64,000 bases of DNA, from contig NZ_JBGGWE010000001.1 in assembly GCF_041321095.1 (NCBI RefSeq), forward strand, positions 372,001 to 436,000, given 5' to 3'. Positions 29,821 through 40,600 of this stretch are shown one piece after another (position 1 is the stretch's first letter; each line of letters starts with the position of its first letter). Under the pieces are notes generated by a model. The model had not been told where the DNA came from. It saw only the letters and a program-made list of their open reading frames with translations, and ran no database searches. The position numbers were made by a program, and so were the translations under genes. Source of the DNA: Fibrella arboris (GTDB taxonomy: Bacteria; Bacteroidota; Bacteroidia; Cytophagales; Spirosomataceae).

Positions 29821-31011
29821 GTGCTTGCCTATCCATCCGTTTACCATCAGCATGACACCCTTATCCGAACATTTCTGCTGGGAATAGTCTGGCTTGTCGG
29901 TCTCTCCTGGCTGCTCTACGTCTCCTTTCACGCTAAAAACAGCCCTTATCGATGGGGCACTAGGGCTTTATCTGTTTCCGCTATCAGCGGTTTGCTGCTG
30001 GCCGGGCAGGTCAGTCATCTCATTCTGGTTTACCAGCCAGGTCTGTTTACGAACCCGGCGCTCTGGTTCATGGTGGGCAACATCGGTGGTATGTTTGTCT
30101 TCTTTATTTGGCAGCTAACCCATTACCAGCCGCATAAACGCGAACGCCCGGCTCAGCAACAGGCCGAATCGGCTCCATTGGCCCTATACACGGAGCAGCT
30201 ATTGCGGCAGCAGCATGCGCAGCTTGAAGCGCGGCTGGCCGACGTAACCGCCGAACTGGCGGTTGCCAACCGGGATAAATACCGGGTCTTCTCTATCATC
30301 AGCCACGATCTCCGCAGCCCGGTAGCATCGCTGAACGATTCACTGCGGCTTCTTCAGCAACATATGGTCAGCCAGGCCGATTTTGTAAACCTGACCCGGC
30401 AGCTCAGCAAATCCACGGATCGCCTCTACAACAACCTGGATAACCTGCTTCACTGGTCACTGACGCAGCTGGACGAACTCCGTTCGCAGCCTCGGCCAGT
30501 GCTTCTCCGAGACCTGGCCGACGATGTACTCGACCTGGCGGAAAGCACGGCCATGCGCAAAGAAATCACGCTCAACAACCTGATCATCCCGACTATACCT
30601 GTCTGGGCAGACGAAGATCAGTTGAGAACCGTTCTCCGCAACCTGGTCGATAACGCCCTTAAATTCACGCCCGTCGGCGGGGAGATTACCCTCTGGGGCC
30701 AGCGTAGCAGCAACTGGGGTACGTTGCACATCCGGGATACGGGCGTAGGCATTGCCCCTCAGCGCCTGAAAACCCTCTTCACACAGGCTGCGTCTGAGCC
30801 GGGCACCCACGGTGAAAAAGGAATGGGATTTGGCCTTCGCCTATGCCGGGATTTAATTGAGCGTAACGGCGGGCGGTTGGCGGTGAGCAGCAAAGCAGGC
30901 AACGGAACAACGTTTCGCCTTCAGTTGCCCCTTGTGCAGGCCCCGGCCCGTACGGCTACACCTGCCTGTCATCAACGCTACTATCCCGCCCCGCCCGGAA
31001 CGCCCGTATAG
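29821..31011 (+). CDS. Membrane sensor histidine kinase
   Basis: This 396-aa protein starts at GTG (29821); an in-frame ATG at 29791 is cut off by a stop. It has three hydrophobic segments (about 12-34, 48-70 and 80-98), a coiled linker (about 120-150), a HisKA box FSIISHDLRSP with phospho-acceptor His162, and an HATPase_c domain. The latter has N-box NLVDNALKFT (about 274), G1 DTGVGI (about 306) and G2 GEKGMGFGL (about 333). It has no large periplasmic sensor domain, so it probably senses a membrane or cytoplasmic signal. It is followed 26 nt downstream by its LytTR response regulator. It sits between the two surface-protein operons on the opposite strand, so control of those operons is plausible but inferred. 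A sigma-54-like promoter lies upstream. Confidence 0.92.
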   Translation: MLAYPSVYHQHDTLIRTFLLGIVWLVGLSWLLYVSFHAKNSPYRWGTRALSVSAISGLLLAGQVSHLILVYQPGLFTNPALWFMVGNIGGMFVFFIWQLTHYQPHKRERPAQQQAESAPLALYTEQLLRQQHAQLEARLADVTAELAVANRDKYRVFSIISHDLRSPVASLNDSLRLLQQHMVSQADFVNLTRQLSKSTDRLYNNLDNLLHWSLTQLDELRSQPRPVLLRDLADDVLDLAESTAMRKEITLNNLIIPTIPVWADEDQLRTVLRNLVDNALKFTPVGGEITLWGQRSSNWGTLHIRDTGVGIAPQRLKTLFTQAASEPGTHGEKGMGFGLRLCRDLIERNGGRLAVSSKAGNGTTFRLQLPLVQAPARTATPACHQRYYPAPPGTPV

Positions 31012-31037
31012 CGATCATACACCTGCTCAACTGAACC

Positions 31038-31733
31038 ATGCAAACGTATCGCTGCCTGATCATCGAAGATTCGGAACCTACCGCCCTGCTGCTGAAACAG
31101 TACCTGACTGACCTGTCTATTTTCAGTCAGCTTACCATCTGTTCTACCTACAGCCAGGCGATAACAGCCCTGCTCCAGCATACGTTTGATCTGATTTTCC
31201 TGGACATCGAACTGAACGCAGCGAACGGACTTGAGTTACTGAGAACGGCACATTCCTTCCCCCCCGTTATTGTGATCAGTGCCCACCCGCAGTATGCGGT
31301 CGACTGTTTCGACCTGGATGTAGCCGATTACCTGCAAAAGCCCTTTAGCCAATCGCGGTTACTCCGAAGCATACAACGGGCAATGAGCATCCGGGTCGAC
31401 AAAGAAAGTATCGTGACCAGTCAGGTCATTTTCCTGAAAGTAGGGCGGCGACTCCAGAAATTCGCCTTCTCCCAGATCGACTTCATTGAAGCGTATGGCA
31501 TTTATTGCAAGATTCACTACCAGGGAAAAATAGACGTCGTCAATGAGCCGATTATGGTGCTTGAAGAACGCTTACCCCTGCACTATTTCCGGCGGGTCCA
31601 TAAATCGTTTATCGTGAACCTGAACCATATCACCAGCTACAATCACAATAATTTCTTCATTGGCGACGCCAAGATTCCGCTTGGCATTTCGTACCGCGAT
31701 CACCTGCCCACGATCTACCAGTTACTGGGATAA
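31038..31733 (+). CDS. LytTR-family response regulator
   Basis: This 231-aa protein has a receiver domain (about 1-120) with the acidic pair Glu10/Asp11, phospho-acceptor Asp56 in FLDIEL, Ser81 and Lys101 (YLQKPF). A LytTR DNA-binding domain follows (about 135-231), with FIEAYGIYCKIHY and the typical RRVHKSFIVNLNHI segment. LytTR regulators bind direct repeats upstream of their targets and in Bacteroidetes often control surface or extracellular functions. It is co-transcribed with the upstream kinase (26-nt gap) and convergent with operon B. Its targets cannot be read from the sequence; the flanking giant-protein operons are the obvious candidates. Confidence 0.93.
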   Translation: MQTYRCLIIEDSEPTALLLKQYLTDLSIFSQLTICSTYSQAITALLQHTFDLIFLDIELNAANGLELLRTAHSFPPVIVISAHPQYAVDCFDLDVADYLQKPFSQSRLLRSIQRAMSIRVDKESIVTSQVIFLKVGRRLQKFAFSQIDFIEAYGIYCKIHYQGKIDVVNEPIMVLEERLPLHYFRRVHKSFIVNLNHITSYNHNNFFIGDAKIPLGISYRDHLPTIYQLLG

Positions 31734-31816
31734 GCCACGGGTGTGGCTGCTGGCGAGGCCTGAAAAATACTGGGTACGTTCCATCGATACCCCATCAGGG
31801 CAGTTTACTGAAGCCA

Positions 31817-31945
31817 GCGGCCACTGAAGCAGCTCTGCTTTGGCCGGTGGCCGCGTTCTCGATGGCAAAGACGGGGGGACCGTATACGTAACAGAGCAGG
31901 CCTGGCCTGAACACAGATGGTCCGGGCTAAGCCTGCTCTGTTACG
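31817..31945. terminator. Two inverted repeats between convergent genes
   Basis: The first hairpin pairs 31817-31824 with 31847-31854 and has an inner stem (31827-31832/31835-31840). The second is a perfect 15-bp stem, 31887-31901 with 31931-31945, with a 29-nt loop. Neither is followed by a clear U-run. They lie between the regulator (plus) and the 277-aa gene (minus) and probably serve as bidirectional transcription ends. Confidence 0.5.
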
Positions 31946-31993
31946 GTACGCGTTTGTACTGCTTCAGCGTTTCGGTACACGCCTCGCGCGCGG

Positions 31994-32827
31994 CTACCTA
32001 AACCAGATTTTCTGAGTAAGCCGTTCGGGTTTATGCTGGCGTTCCACGTTTAGTATCGTGAAGCCAGTGGCCGCTTCGCCAGCGTCGATTTCCCGGCCTG
32101 CGAGCGTTTCAACTTTCTCCATAAACGAACGTAACATCGTACCCCGGTTATCGACCAGCCGTACTGTCACTGTTTCCTGGGGGTCGAAGCCTTTCAGGTA
32201 TAACCGGAATTTACTGCCCACGCTCGGGTTGGGGTAAGCCACCACCTGGGCCGACAGGGTAGCCTGCTCGCCTGCTTCCTGGGCCTTGACCACCAGCGGT
32301 GCTGTGGTGGCATTAACCTTCAGGTAGTCGGTGCCCCGCTCGTCGGCCATATAGCTTCGAAAATCGCCGCCTTTCATACCCGCCTGCGCTGAATTTGGGT
32401 CTTTCGCCCCGTCATAAAGCCGCACATTCTCGACATAACCCGGCTTCAGACCGAAGTCGAACAGCACGTACTCCTGACCGGCCACCAGATCCATTTTCTC
32501 CCCCTGACTGGTCAGGCCGTGAAAATCGGCACCGGCCGAGGCGGCGGGGCTGTATACCACCGAATTATCGGACCATGAGCCTGCATGGACACTACGGATG
32601 GATAAGGTTTGGTCGATCATCTCGGCAGGTAAAACGATTGATACCTGCGAAGGGCCCCAGGCAAAGTTGCGGGCCGAGAAACTGGGCGTAGCCAATACTT
32701 CATACCGGTTCGTTTCTGTATTGAACGAGAGCCGCAGCGCAATTTCCGGGGTAGACTGGGCCATTGAGACTGACCCTATCAGGCAACCAAGCCCGATGAG
32801 TAAGCGATATCGTGTGTTCATTAGCAT
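31994..32827 (-). CDS. Secreted protein with T9SS type A sorting tail; last gene of operon B
   Basis: This 277-aa protein is a paralogue of the 274-aa protein at 314-1138 and roughly 70% alike. The signal peptide ends SMAQ; an ATG at 32821 is a possible alternative start. The domain has the same landmarks (RYEV, WGPSQV, SWSDNS, DFHG, AGMKGGDF). The C-terminal sorting region begins VVAYPNPSVGSKF and ends QKIWFR. It ends the cassette in operon B just as its partner does in operon A, 15 nt after the 389-aa gene. Export by T9SS is expected from the tail; molecular function is unknown. Confidence 0.85.
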   Translation of the reverse strand: MLMNTRYRLLIGLGCLIGSVSMAQSTPEIALRLSFNTETNRYEVLATPSFSARNFAWGPSQVSIVLPAEMIDQTLSIRSVHAGSWSDNSVVYSPAASAGADFHGLTSQGEKMDLVAGQEYVLFDFGLKPGYVENVRLYDGAKDPNSAQAGMKGGDFRSYMADERGTDYLKVNATTAPLVVKAQEAGEQATLSAQVVAYPNPSVGSKFRLYLKGFDPQETVTVRLVDNRGTMLRSFMEKVETLAGREIDAGEAATGFTILNVERQHKPERLTQKIWFR

Positions 32828-32842
32828 AAGGATAAAAATGAG

Positions 32843-34012
32843 TTACCGAATACGAGTTACGACCAGCGGCAAACACTTCGTCACACAACCACATACGGTT
32901 ATGGAGAGGGCTGGTGAGACAGCCAGACAACTGGCCGTTACGGCACTGAGCGTAGTAACGCCATTAACCACCAGGTTAGCGATGGTGTTGTCATCAGTAT
33001 ACGTCAGCGCGTAGGCCTGATACGTACCCGGATCAAGACCTGTAGTGGCGAATGTAGGCGTAGAGGCTACCCGTACCAGTTTACCGGACGCATCGGTCAG
33101 GACGTAGCTGGTCCGCACACCGGCCCCGGTGCTTCCGCCAGTCGGTTGCAATACGATGGGCTGACCCACCTGATAATCGCAGGTTACGGGCGGTGCCGCA
33201 CAAACGCGCAGCGTTAGCGGAGGCGACAGGTTGAAGCAACTGGCGGTCACCTGCCCTATAGTGGCCGTACCATTGGCCACCAGATTAGTAACGGTGTTGT
33301 CGTCGGCATACGTCAGCGCATAGGCCTGGTATGTACCCACCGATAAGGCTGTGCTGGCAAAGGAAGGCGTAGCCGAGATCTGCCGGATCAGCCCGGCGGC
33401 ATCGGTTAAAACGTAGCTGGTTTTCACGCCAGCGCCCGTGCTGCCGCCGGCGGCCTGCAACACAATATGCTGACCTATCTGGTAATCGCAGGTTGTTGGT
33501 GGATCCACACAGGCCTTGAATACCAGCGCATCAGACCAGTCGAAACACGAAGCCGACACGGCGCTCAAGGGGCCACCCACCACCAGGTTACTGACAGGCG
33601 CTTCGTACGTGAGGGCTACAGCCATATAGGTAGCCGTTCCACTTAGACCCGTGAAACTGGCCGTGGGGTTTATTTGCAGGATGGTACCGGTGTTGCTGGC
33701 CAGTACGTAGCGCGTAAGGCCCGTTGTACCGGCGGTGCCACCGCTGCTGGTGAGGGTCACCGTCGAGGTCGTGTAGTCGCAACCGGCCACAGCCAGCGGG
33801 CAACCATACGCATTCACCGCCGTGCCGGTCGGGGTGCCGGGGCACAAATCAGCGGCATCGGTTACCCCATCAGCATCCGTATCGGCCAGCCAGGTGGAGA
33901 CTAGCCCATCGTTGTTCGCTGCCAGCGCTCCTGCGGCCAGTCCCGGGCTGATCATCAGCCACAGATTCAGGCACAGCCAGCCCAGACAGAAACGTAGTTG
34001 GTTGATCGTCAT
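32843..34012 (-). CDS. Secreted protein with TSP3-like calcium loop and three CDY modules
   Basis: This 389-aa protein is a paralogue of the 290-aa protein of operon A, with one extra module. The signal peptide ends near GALAA. The calcium-loop segment DTDADGVTDAADLCPGTP is followed by three CDY modules; the second and third (CDYQIGQ and CDYQVGQ) are very alike, as from a recent duplication. The C-terminus is CLPLVVTRIR, again Cys ten residues from a terminal Arg. It lies 10 nt after the 187-aa gene and 15 nt before the 277-aa gene. The function is unknown; the module is shared with the N-terminus of the 4425-aa protein. Confidence 0.8.
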   Translation of the reverse strand: MTINQLRFCLGWLCLNLWLMISPGLAAGALAANNDGLVSTWLADTDADGVTDAADLCPGTPTGTAVNAYGCPLAVAGCDYTTSTVTLTSSGGTAGTTGLTRYVLASNTGTILQINPTASFTGLSGTATYMAVALTYEAPVSNLVVGGPLSAVSASCFDWSDALVFKACVDPPTTCDYQIGQHIVLQAAGGSTGAGVKTSYVLTDAAGLIRQISATPSFASTALSVGTYQAYALTYADDNTVTNLVANGTATIGQVTASCFNLSPPLTLRVCAAPPVTCDYQVGQPIVLQPTGGSTGAGVRTSYVLTDASGKLVRVASTPTFATTGLDPGTYQAYALTYTDDNTIANLVVNGVTTLSAVTASCLAVSPALSITVCGCVTKCLPLVVTRIR

Positions 34013-34022
34013 CGTCGGCGGG

Positions 34023-34586
34023 CTATTTGCTTAACGTGGGAGCCGTCAGATTACAGGCCGTACAGACGGTTCCGGTATTGGCATAGTTCTGTAGGTAAAG
34101 GTTGGTTTGACCCAGGGCGTCATTAGCCGAATACATCGTATTGGCAAAGTCGCCACCCTGCATTCCGGCCACGCTCGAATCGGGATCGCTGCCGTTGATG
34201 AACAGGCGCAAACCAGGCAGACAAACCCCACCCGGCAGCACAAACGTGAACAGTAACGTCTCAACGCCCGACGTCAGATCGACCTTCAGCCCGTTGGAGC
34301 CTATCCCGTGGAAGTCGGACCCCAACACGCCGTAGGCCTGCGAATTGTCGGTCCAGCCACCTGCCGCCACACTGTTGATCGAGAAAGCGGCGTTGGCCAG
34401 CGATGAGGGCGTAACGACAGACACCTGTGCGCTACCCCAGTTGTACTGAGCCTGCGTAAAGTTTGGCCGCCCATACACCTCGTAGCGACTCAGGGGAATG
34501 TTGTAGCGAAGTGTATACTCAACCGTCTGAGCCATGCCTGTCAGGCCAAGACATAGTAGATAAACGAATAAACAAAGCGTTTTCAT
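34023..34586 (-). CDS. Small secreted cassette protein (187 aa), operon B copy
   Basis: I place the start at the ATG at 34586. A frame two codons longer would begin with TTG, whereas the ATG gives the same MKT start and exactly the same length as the operon A copy. The signal peptide ends GMAQ. Only about 14 mature residues differ from the operon A copy (YEVYGRP, YNWGSAQV, GGWTDNS, DFHG, QGGDFANTM). It ends CNLTAPTLSK. This is the most conserved small component of the duplicated cassette, which suggests a shared and constrained role, perhaps binding the near-identical tails of both giant proteins (inference). Confidence 0.82.
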   Translation of the reverse strand: MKTLCLFVYLLCLGLTGMAQTVEYTLRYNIPLSRYEVYGRPNFTQAQYNWGSAQVSVVTPSSLANAAFSINSVAAGGWTDNSQAYGVLGSDFHGIGSNGLKVDLTSGVETLLFTFVLPGGVCLPGLRLFINGSDPDSSVAGMQGGDFANTMYSANDALGQTNLYLQNYANTGTVCTACNLTAPTLSK

Positions 34587-34632
34587 AGCCAAAAAATAAA
34601 TGTTCGTAGTAACTAACGGATCAAAACCGGGT

Positions 34633-34660
34633 GAGGACGTACCCGGCCGGGTACGTCCTC
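34633..34660 (-). terminator. Intercistronic hairpin between giant gene and 187-aa gene (operon B)
   Basis: A perfect 12-bp stem (34633-34644 with 34649-34660) closes on a GGCC tetraloop. On the minus strand only a short UUUU follows, so termination is probably partial. The position equals that of the stronger terminator at 2624-2658 in operon A, though the sequences are unrelated. Confidence 0.6.
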
Positions 34661-34670
34661 CGCCCAGTCA

Positions 34671-37600
34671 TTAAGGAATCTGCTCCAGCATGAAGTCGAA
34701 GTTGTACAGCTGGCCACTGTTCATCTGCGTACTGGTCTGGTAATTGGTGATCAGGTTCGTGAAGATCAATGAGGTGTCATTCGACGTTCCCTGGTATTTG
34801 ACCTTGCCATCCATGTTCACATCCCCGAAATAGTACCCCAGTGCATTGTTGTAGTTATACAAGGGGTTCGTACTACCGGTCTGTGCGCCGATCACTTCAG
34901 AGAAAATCAAGATCAGGTCATTGGCCGTGCCCTGGTATTTGACCTTACCATTGTGGTTGGCATCGCCCGCCCACAGGGCCTGTTTGCCATTGACCGTGGT
35001 CTGCTCCCAGCCTTCGTAGTCATACACGCCAATCGTCTTGTTATAAAGTTGGGGGGCCGTCATGGTAGTGAAGTCAACCAACGTACCTGTGGCCGACAGC
35101 GGAAGGCTGGTAGCGGTCATGGCACCCAGGTGATTGCGGTGTTTCACACTCACGTAGAAACTGCCGGTCAGGCCCGAGAAACTTAGTGGCGATACACCAT
35201 CACTGGCCAGCACCACATCACCGTCGCGTTGAACAAGCGCCGAACGGGTTGCCACCACCAGCGACAGGTTACCTGGGCTACGCAATTCAACGAATACCCA
35301 GTCAACGATCGCGTCGCCGGTACCCACATTCTGGGCCGTTACACTGGCAGGCATGGTTTCGCCACCGCCACCATTGACATGCGCGAAACGAGTGCTGGCA
35401 AGCGCGGTGTAGGGTTCAGTCAGGGGCAGGAATTGCTGGCTGCGCAGGTCATCCCGCATCAGCCCACCGGTTCCGCCAATCAACGCACCCTGCAACAGCA
35501 CTTTCAGCCGTAATACTACGCCACCAGGGCTGACCGGCTGTTGAACCAGTACACTCACCGTCGCTACGTCACACTTACCGGCACTATTACACACACTGTA
35601 GGTAAAATTGGCCGGGCCAGTATACCCAGGGGCAGGCGTGTAAGTGTAGGCGCCTGTGGGGCTCATCACCACCGTGCCACTGGCGGGCTGACCACTGGTG
35701 AAGGTCAGCGGCAGGCCCTGCGGGTCGCTGTCGTTGGCCGCTACCGTACCCGTCACCGGCGTGTTCACCCCCGTCAGCAGGGCGTCGTCGACCGCTACCG
35801 GAGCCAGCGTGGTGTTGGCAGGCGGAGTCGGTTGTACGTTGACGCTCACCACCGCCGTGGCACACAGGGCAGGCGTGGCCTTGTCGCAGACCTGGTAGGG
35901 GAAGCTCACCACCCCCGTGAAGCCCGCTGGCGGGGTGTAGGTGATGGTGCCGTTGGCATTGACGATGGCCGTACCCGCTGCTGGCTGCGAGACCAGGGTG
36001 GGGGTGGCCAGTTGCCCGTTGAGGGCTGTCGCCGAGTCGGGGTCCACATCGTTGGCCCGCACCGCAATCACCACCGGCACGCCCGAGGTAGTCTGGGTGT
36101 TGTCGTTGTTGGCGGTTGGCCGTGCATTGTCCGTTGTCAGGTCTGGCACCACATTGATGCTCACGCAGGTGTTCATGCTCAGGCCCGCCGTGTTGGTAGC
36201 GGTGTAGCAGAAGCTGACCATACCCGTGAAATTGGTAGGCGGTGTGTAGGTATAGGAGCCCGTTGGACTCATTACCACTGTGCCGACCGTAGGTGGCGTG
36301 GTGACCGAAGCCGTCAGGGGGAGGCCCTGGGGATCGCTATCGTTGGTCAGCACATTACCAGCAACAGGCGTATTGGGCTTCGTCAGGGTAATATCAGGCG
36401 CTGTAACCGGTGGCAAACTGGCTGGTGCATTCACCGTGATATAGGCGGTAGCCACTGTACACAACACAGGCGACCCGCTGTCGCAAACCTGATACGTGAA
36501 GTTATCCGTTCCAACGAAGCCTGGGGCAGGCACAAAGCTATAACTACCCGTCGACGTGAATACAACCGTGCCGTTTATCGGGTTGGTCAGCTTACTGAAC
36601 GTCAGCGTTTGACCAGCGTTGGGGTCACTATCGTTCGTGGCTACCGTTCCGGTTACCGGGGTATTCCTCGTTGTCAACAGCTGGTCGTCAATCGCAACGG
36701 GAGCAACGTTGGTTACACCGGCTGGCGGCGTTGGATCTACCGTGAACGTTACCACGGCAGTTGTACACTGTACCGGAGAACCCGTATCGCATACCTGATA
36801 CGTCACCTGTTCGACCCCCGTGAAGCCGGCCGGTGGCGTGTAAGTCACCGTTCCATTGGGATTCACCGTGGCCGTGCCCTGCGTTGGTCCGCTCACAATG
36901 GTCGGATTGCTCAGGGGGAGCCCTTCCGGGTCACGGTCGTTGGCCAGCACATTCACCGTTGTTGGTACACCGGCGGTGGTGCGGGTCGCATCGTTCAGGG
37001 CAATGGGCCTATCATTGGCTGGCGTTGGGTTTGGCACCGGCGTCAGGGTCAACGTGCTGGTTGTGCAGGCGGGCGGTGTGGCCCCGTCACATACCTGAAC
37101 AGGTACTGTTACCGGAGCCGTTTGACTGCCTGGAGCCGTATAGGTGTAGCTACCGTTCGGACTCATGGAGAAGCCAGCGGGCGGCGTACCAATAACCGAG
37201 GCCGTCAGCGGTGTTCCTTCCGGGTCTTTGTCATTGGTCAGGACATTGCCTGTCGTCAACGTACCCGGAATAAAGGTGTTCACGTCGGGGGTAACCAATG
37301 GCGGCTGATTAACCGGCTGTTGAACCAGCACGCTCACCGTCGCTACGTCACACTTACCGGCACTATTACACACACTGTAGGTAAAATTGGCCGGGCCAGT
37401 ATACCCAGGGGCAGGCGTGTAAGTGTAGGCGCCTGTGGGGCTCATCACCACCGTGCCACTGGCGGGCTGACCACTGGTGAAGGTCAGCGGCAGGCCCTGC
37501 GGGTCGCTGTCGTTGGCCGCTACCGTACCCGTCACCGGCGTGTTCACCCCCGTCAGCAGGGCGTCGTCGACCGCTACCGGAGCCAGCGTGGTGTTGGCAG

Positions 37601-40600
37601 GCGGAGTCGGTTGTACGTTGACGCTCACCACCGCCGTGGCACACAGGGCAGGCGTGGCCTTGTCGCAGACCTGGTAGGGGAAGCTCACCACCCCCGTGAA
37701 GCCCGCTGGCGGGGTGTAGGTGATGGTGCCGTTGGCATTGACGATGGCCGTACCCGCTGCTGGCTGCGAGACCAGGGTGGGGGTGGCCAGCTGCCCGTTG
37801 AGGGCTGTCGCCGAGTCGGGGTCCACATCGTTGGCCCGCACCGCAATCACCACCGGCACGCCCGAGGTGGTCTGGGTGTTGTCGTTGTTGGCGGTTGGCC
37901 GTGCATTGTCCGTTGTCAGGTCTGGCACCACATTGATGCTCACGCAGGTGCTGGCGCTCAGGCCCACCGTGTTGGTAGCGGTGTAGCAGAAGCTGACCGT
38001 ACCGGTGAAGCCGGTGGGCGGCGTGTAGGTATAAGAGCCTGTGGGGCTCATCACCACCGTACCAACGGTTGGCGGCGTGGTGACCGAAGCCATCAGCGGA
38101 GCACCCTGAGGGTCCACGTCATTCGTCAGCACATTACCCGTCACCGGTTTGTTGGGCGATGTATTGGCAATATCGGGTGTTACAACTGGCGGCAGGCTCG
38201 TGTTGGGTTGTACCAGCACGCTCACCGTAGCCACATCACACTTACCCGCACTATTGCAAACGGAGTACGTAAAGCTATCGGGACCAATATAACCAGGGGT
38301 AGGCGTATAAGTGTAGCTACCCGCGGGCGACATCACCACGACGCCATTTGCAGGTTGCCCTGGCGCGTAGGTCAGCGGCAAGCCCTGCGGGTCGCTGTCG
38401 TTAGCCGCTACCATACCTGTGGCAACCGTATTAGGCGATAGCAACAGGGCATCATCAATGGCTACGGGTGCCAGCGTGGTATTAACCGGTGGCGTTGGCA
38501 GCACATTCACGCTCACTACCGCCGTGGCACACAGGGCAGGCGTGGCCTTGTCACAAACCTGATACGGGAAGCTCACCACGCCCGTGAAACCGGCTGGTGG
38601 CGTGTAAACGACCAGGCCGTTCACCACACTGGCCGTTCCTGCTATGGGCTGACTCACGATCACCGGAGCAGCAAGCTGGCCCGCCAATGTAGTCGCACTG
38701 TCCGGGTCGGTATCGTTGGCCACTACATTGATGGTTACCGATACACCCGCCGTCGTTTGTGTATTATCGCTGTTGGCGACCGGTGCCTCATTACTCAATG
38801 GAGATGGCACAGGATTAACATTCACCGTTACGCAGGCACTACTGCTCTGAGCAGCACTATTGCTGGCGCTGTAGCAGAAGCTGACCACTCCGGTAAACCC
38901 GACTGGCGGGGTGTAGGTATAACTGCCCGTCGGCGACAGGGTTACCGTACCGGCTGCTGGCGAACTAAGCAAGCCGACTGTCAACGGTAATCCCTGCGGA
39001 TCGCTGTCATTGGTCAATACATTACCCGACACTGGCGTGTTGGGGTTGGTGTTGGCGATATCAGGCGCTGCCACCGGTGGCAGGGCGGCCGGAGGAGCCT
39101 GAACCAGGATATCAACTGTAGCTACGTCACATTTACCGGCGCTATTGCAAGCCAGATACACGAAGCTGGTTGGCCCAACGTACCCAGGAGCAGGTGTATA
39201 GGTGTACGACCCATTGGGCGACATCACCACCGTGCCACTGGCGGGCTGACCACTGGTGAAGGTCAGCGGCAGGCCCTGCGGGTCGCTGTCGTTGGCCGCT
39301 ACCGTACCCGTCACCGGCGTGTTCACCCCCGTCAGCAGGGCGTCGTCGACCGCTACCGGAGCCAGCGTGGTGTTGGCAGGCGGAGTCGGTTGTACGTTGA
39401 CGCTCACCACCGCCGTGGCACACAGGGCAGGCGTGGCCTTGTCGCAGACCTGGTAGGGGAAGCTCACCACCCCCGTGAAGCCCGCTGGCGGGGTGTAGGT
39501 GATGGTGCCGTTGGCATTGACGATGGCCGTACCCGCTGCTGGCTGCGAGACCAGGGTGGGGGTGGCCAGCTGCCCGTTGAGGGCTGTCGCCGAGTCGGGG
39601 TCCACATCGTTGGCCCGCACCGCAATCACCACCGGCACGCCCGAGGTAGTCTGGGTGTTGTCGTTATTGGCCACAGGCCGTCCATTGTCCGTTGTCAGGC
39701 CCGGCACCACATTGATGCTCACGCAGGTGCTGGCGCTCAAACCGACTGTGTTGGTAGCGGTGTAGCAGAAGCTGACCGTGCCCGTGAAATTGACAGGCGG
39801 CGTGTAGGTGTAGGTCCCGTCGGGGGCCATAGTTACCGTGCCGGCTGTAGGTGGCGTGGTGACCGAAGCCGTCAGGGGCAGGCCCTGGGGATCGCTATCG
39901 TTGGTCAGCACATTACCAACGACAGGCGTATTGGGCTGCGTCAGGGTAATATCAGGCGTCACAGCTGGCGCTACTGGCTTAACCGTTACCGTAACGGTTG
40001 CTGTCGTGCAGGTCGTCGGCGTTAATTTATCGCAGAGTTGATAGACGACCGTATACGTACCCGGCACCGTACCGATGGCTACACTCACTGAGCCCGTTGC
40101 GGGATCCAGCGAAAGGCCTGCCGGGTATGTACCTACCGGCGAGACCGTGGCGTTGCCCGCAGCGCCCAGCGTGGCCGGCAGCCCATTCACGGTATCATTG
40201 GTCGTAACGTTGGCCACAGCCACACCGCCTGTACCTGCCGAAACAGTACCCGAATCCGGGCCCGCCGTTAGGCTCGATGTTACCGTCACCACCGCGGTAG
40301 TGGTCATACACGTTACTGGCGTCAGTTTATCACAAAGCTGATACACTACTGTATACGTACCCGGCACAGTGCCCACCGCCACACTCACCGAGCCCGTCGC
40401 GGGGTTCAGCGTAATGCCTGCGGGGTAAGTACCTACCGGCGAGACCGTGGCGTTGCCCGCAGCGCCCAGCGTAGCCGGCAGCCCATTCACTACATCGTTG
40501 GCAACGACGTTCAGGATAGGCGTCCCACCAGCACCGGCGCTAACCGTGCCCGAATCAGGCGTTGTATTGGTGAACGCACCTACTGTTATGGTTACTACCG

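Noticed and set aside
35541..38441. 966-codon open frame on the strand opposite the 2748-aa gene
   Set aside because: It mirrors the repeated Thr/Pro/Ala/Gly codons of the giant gene, is Arg/His-rich with no domain, and repeats with the same 1779-bp step. It is a shadow of biased codon use.
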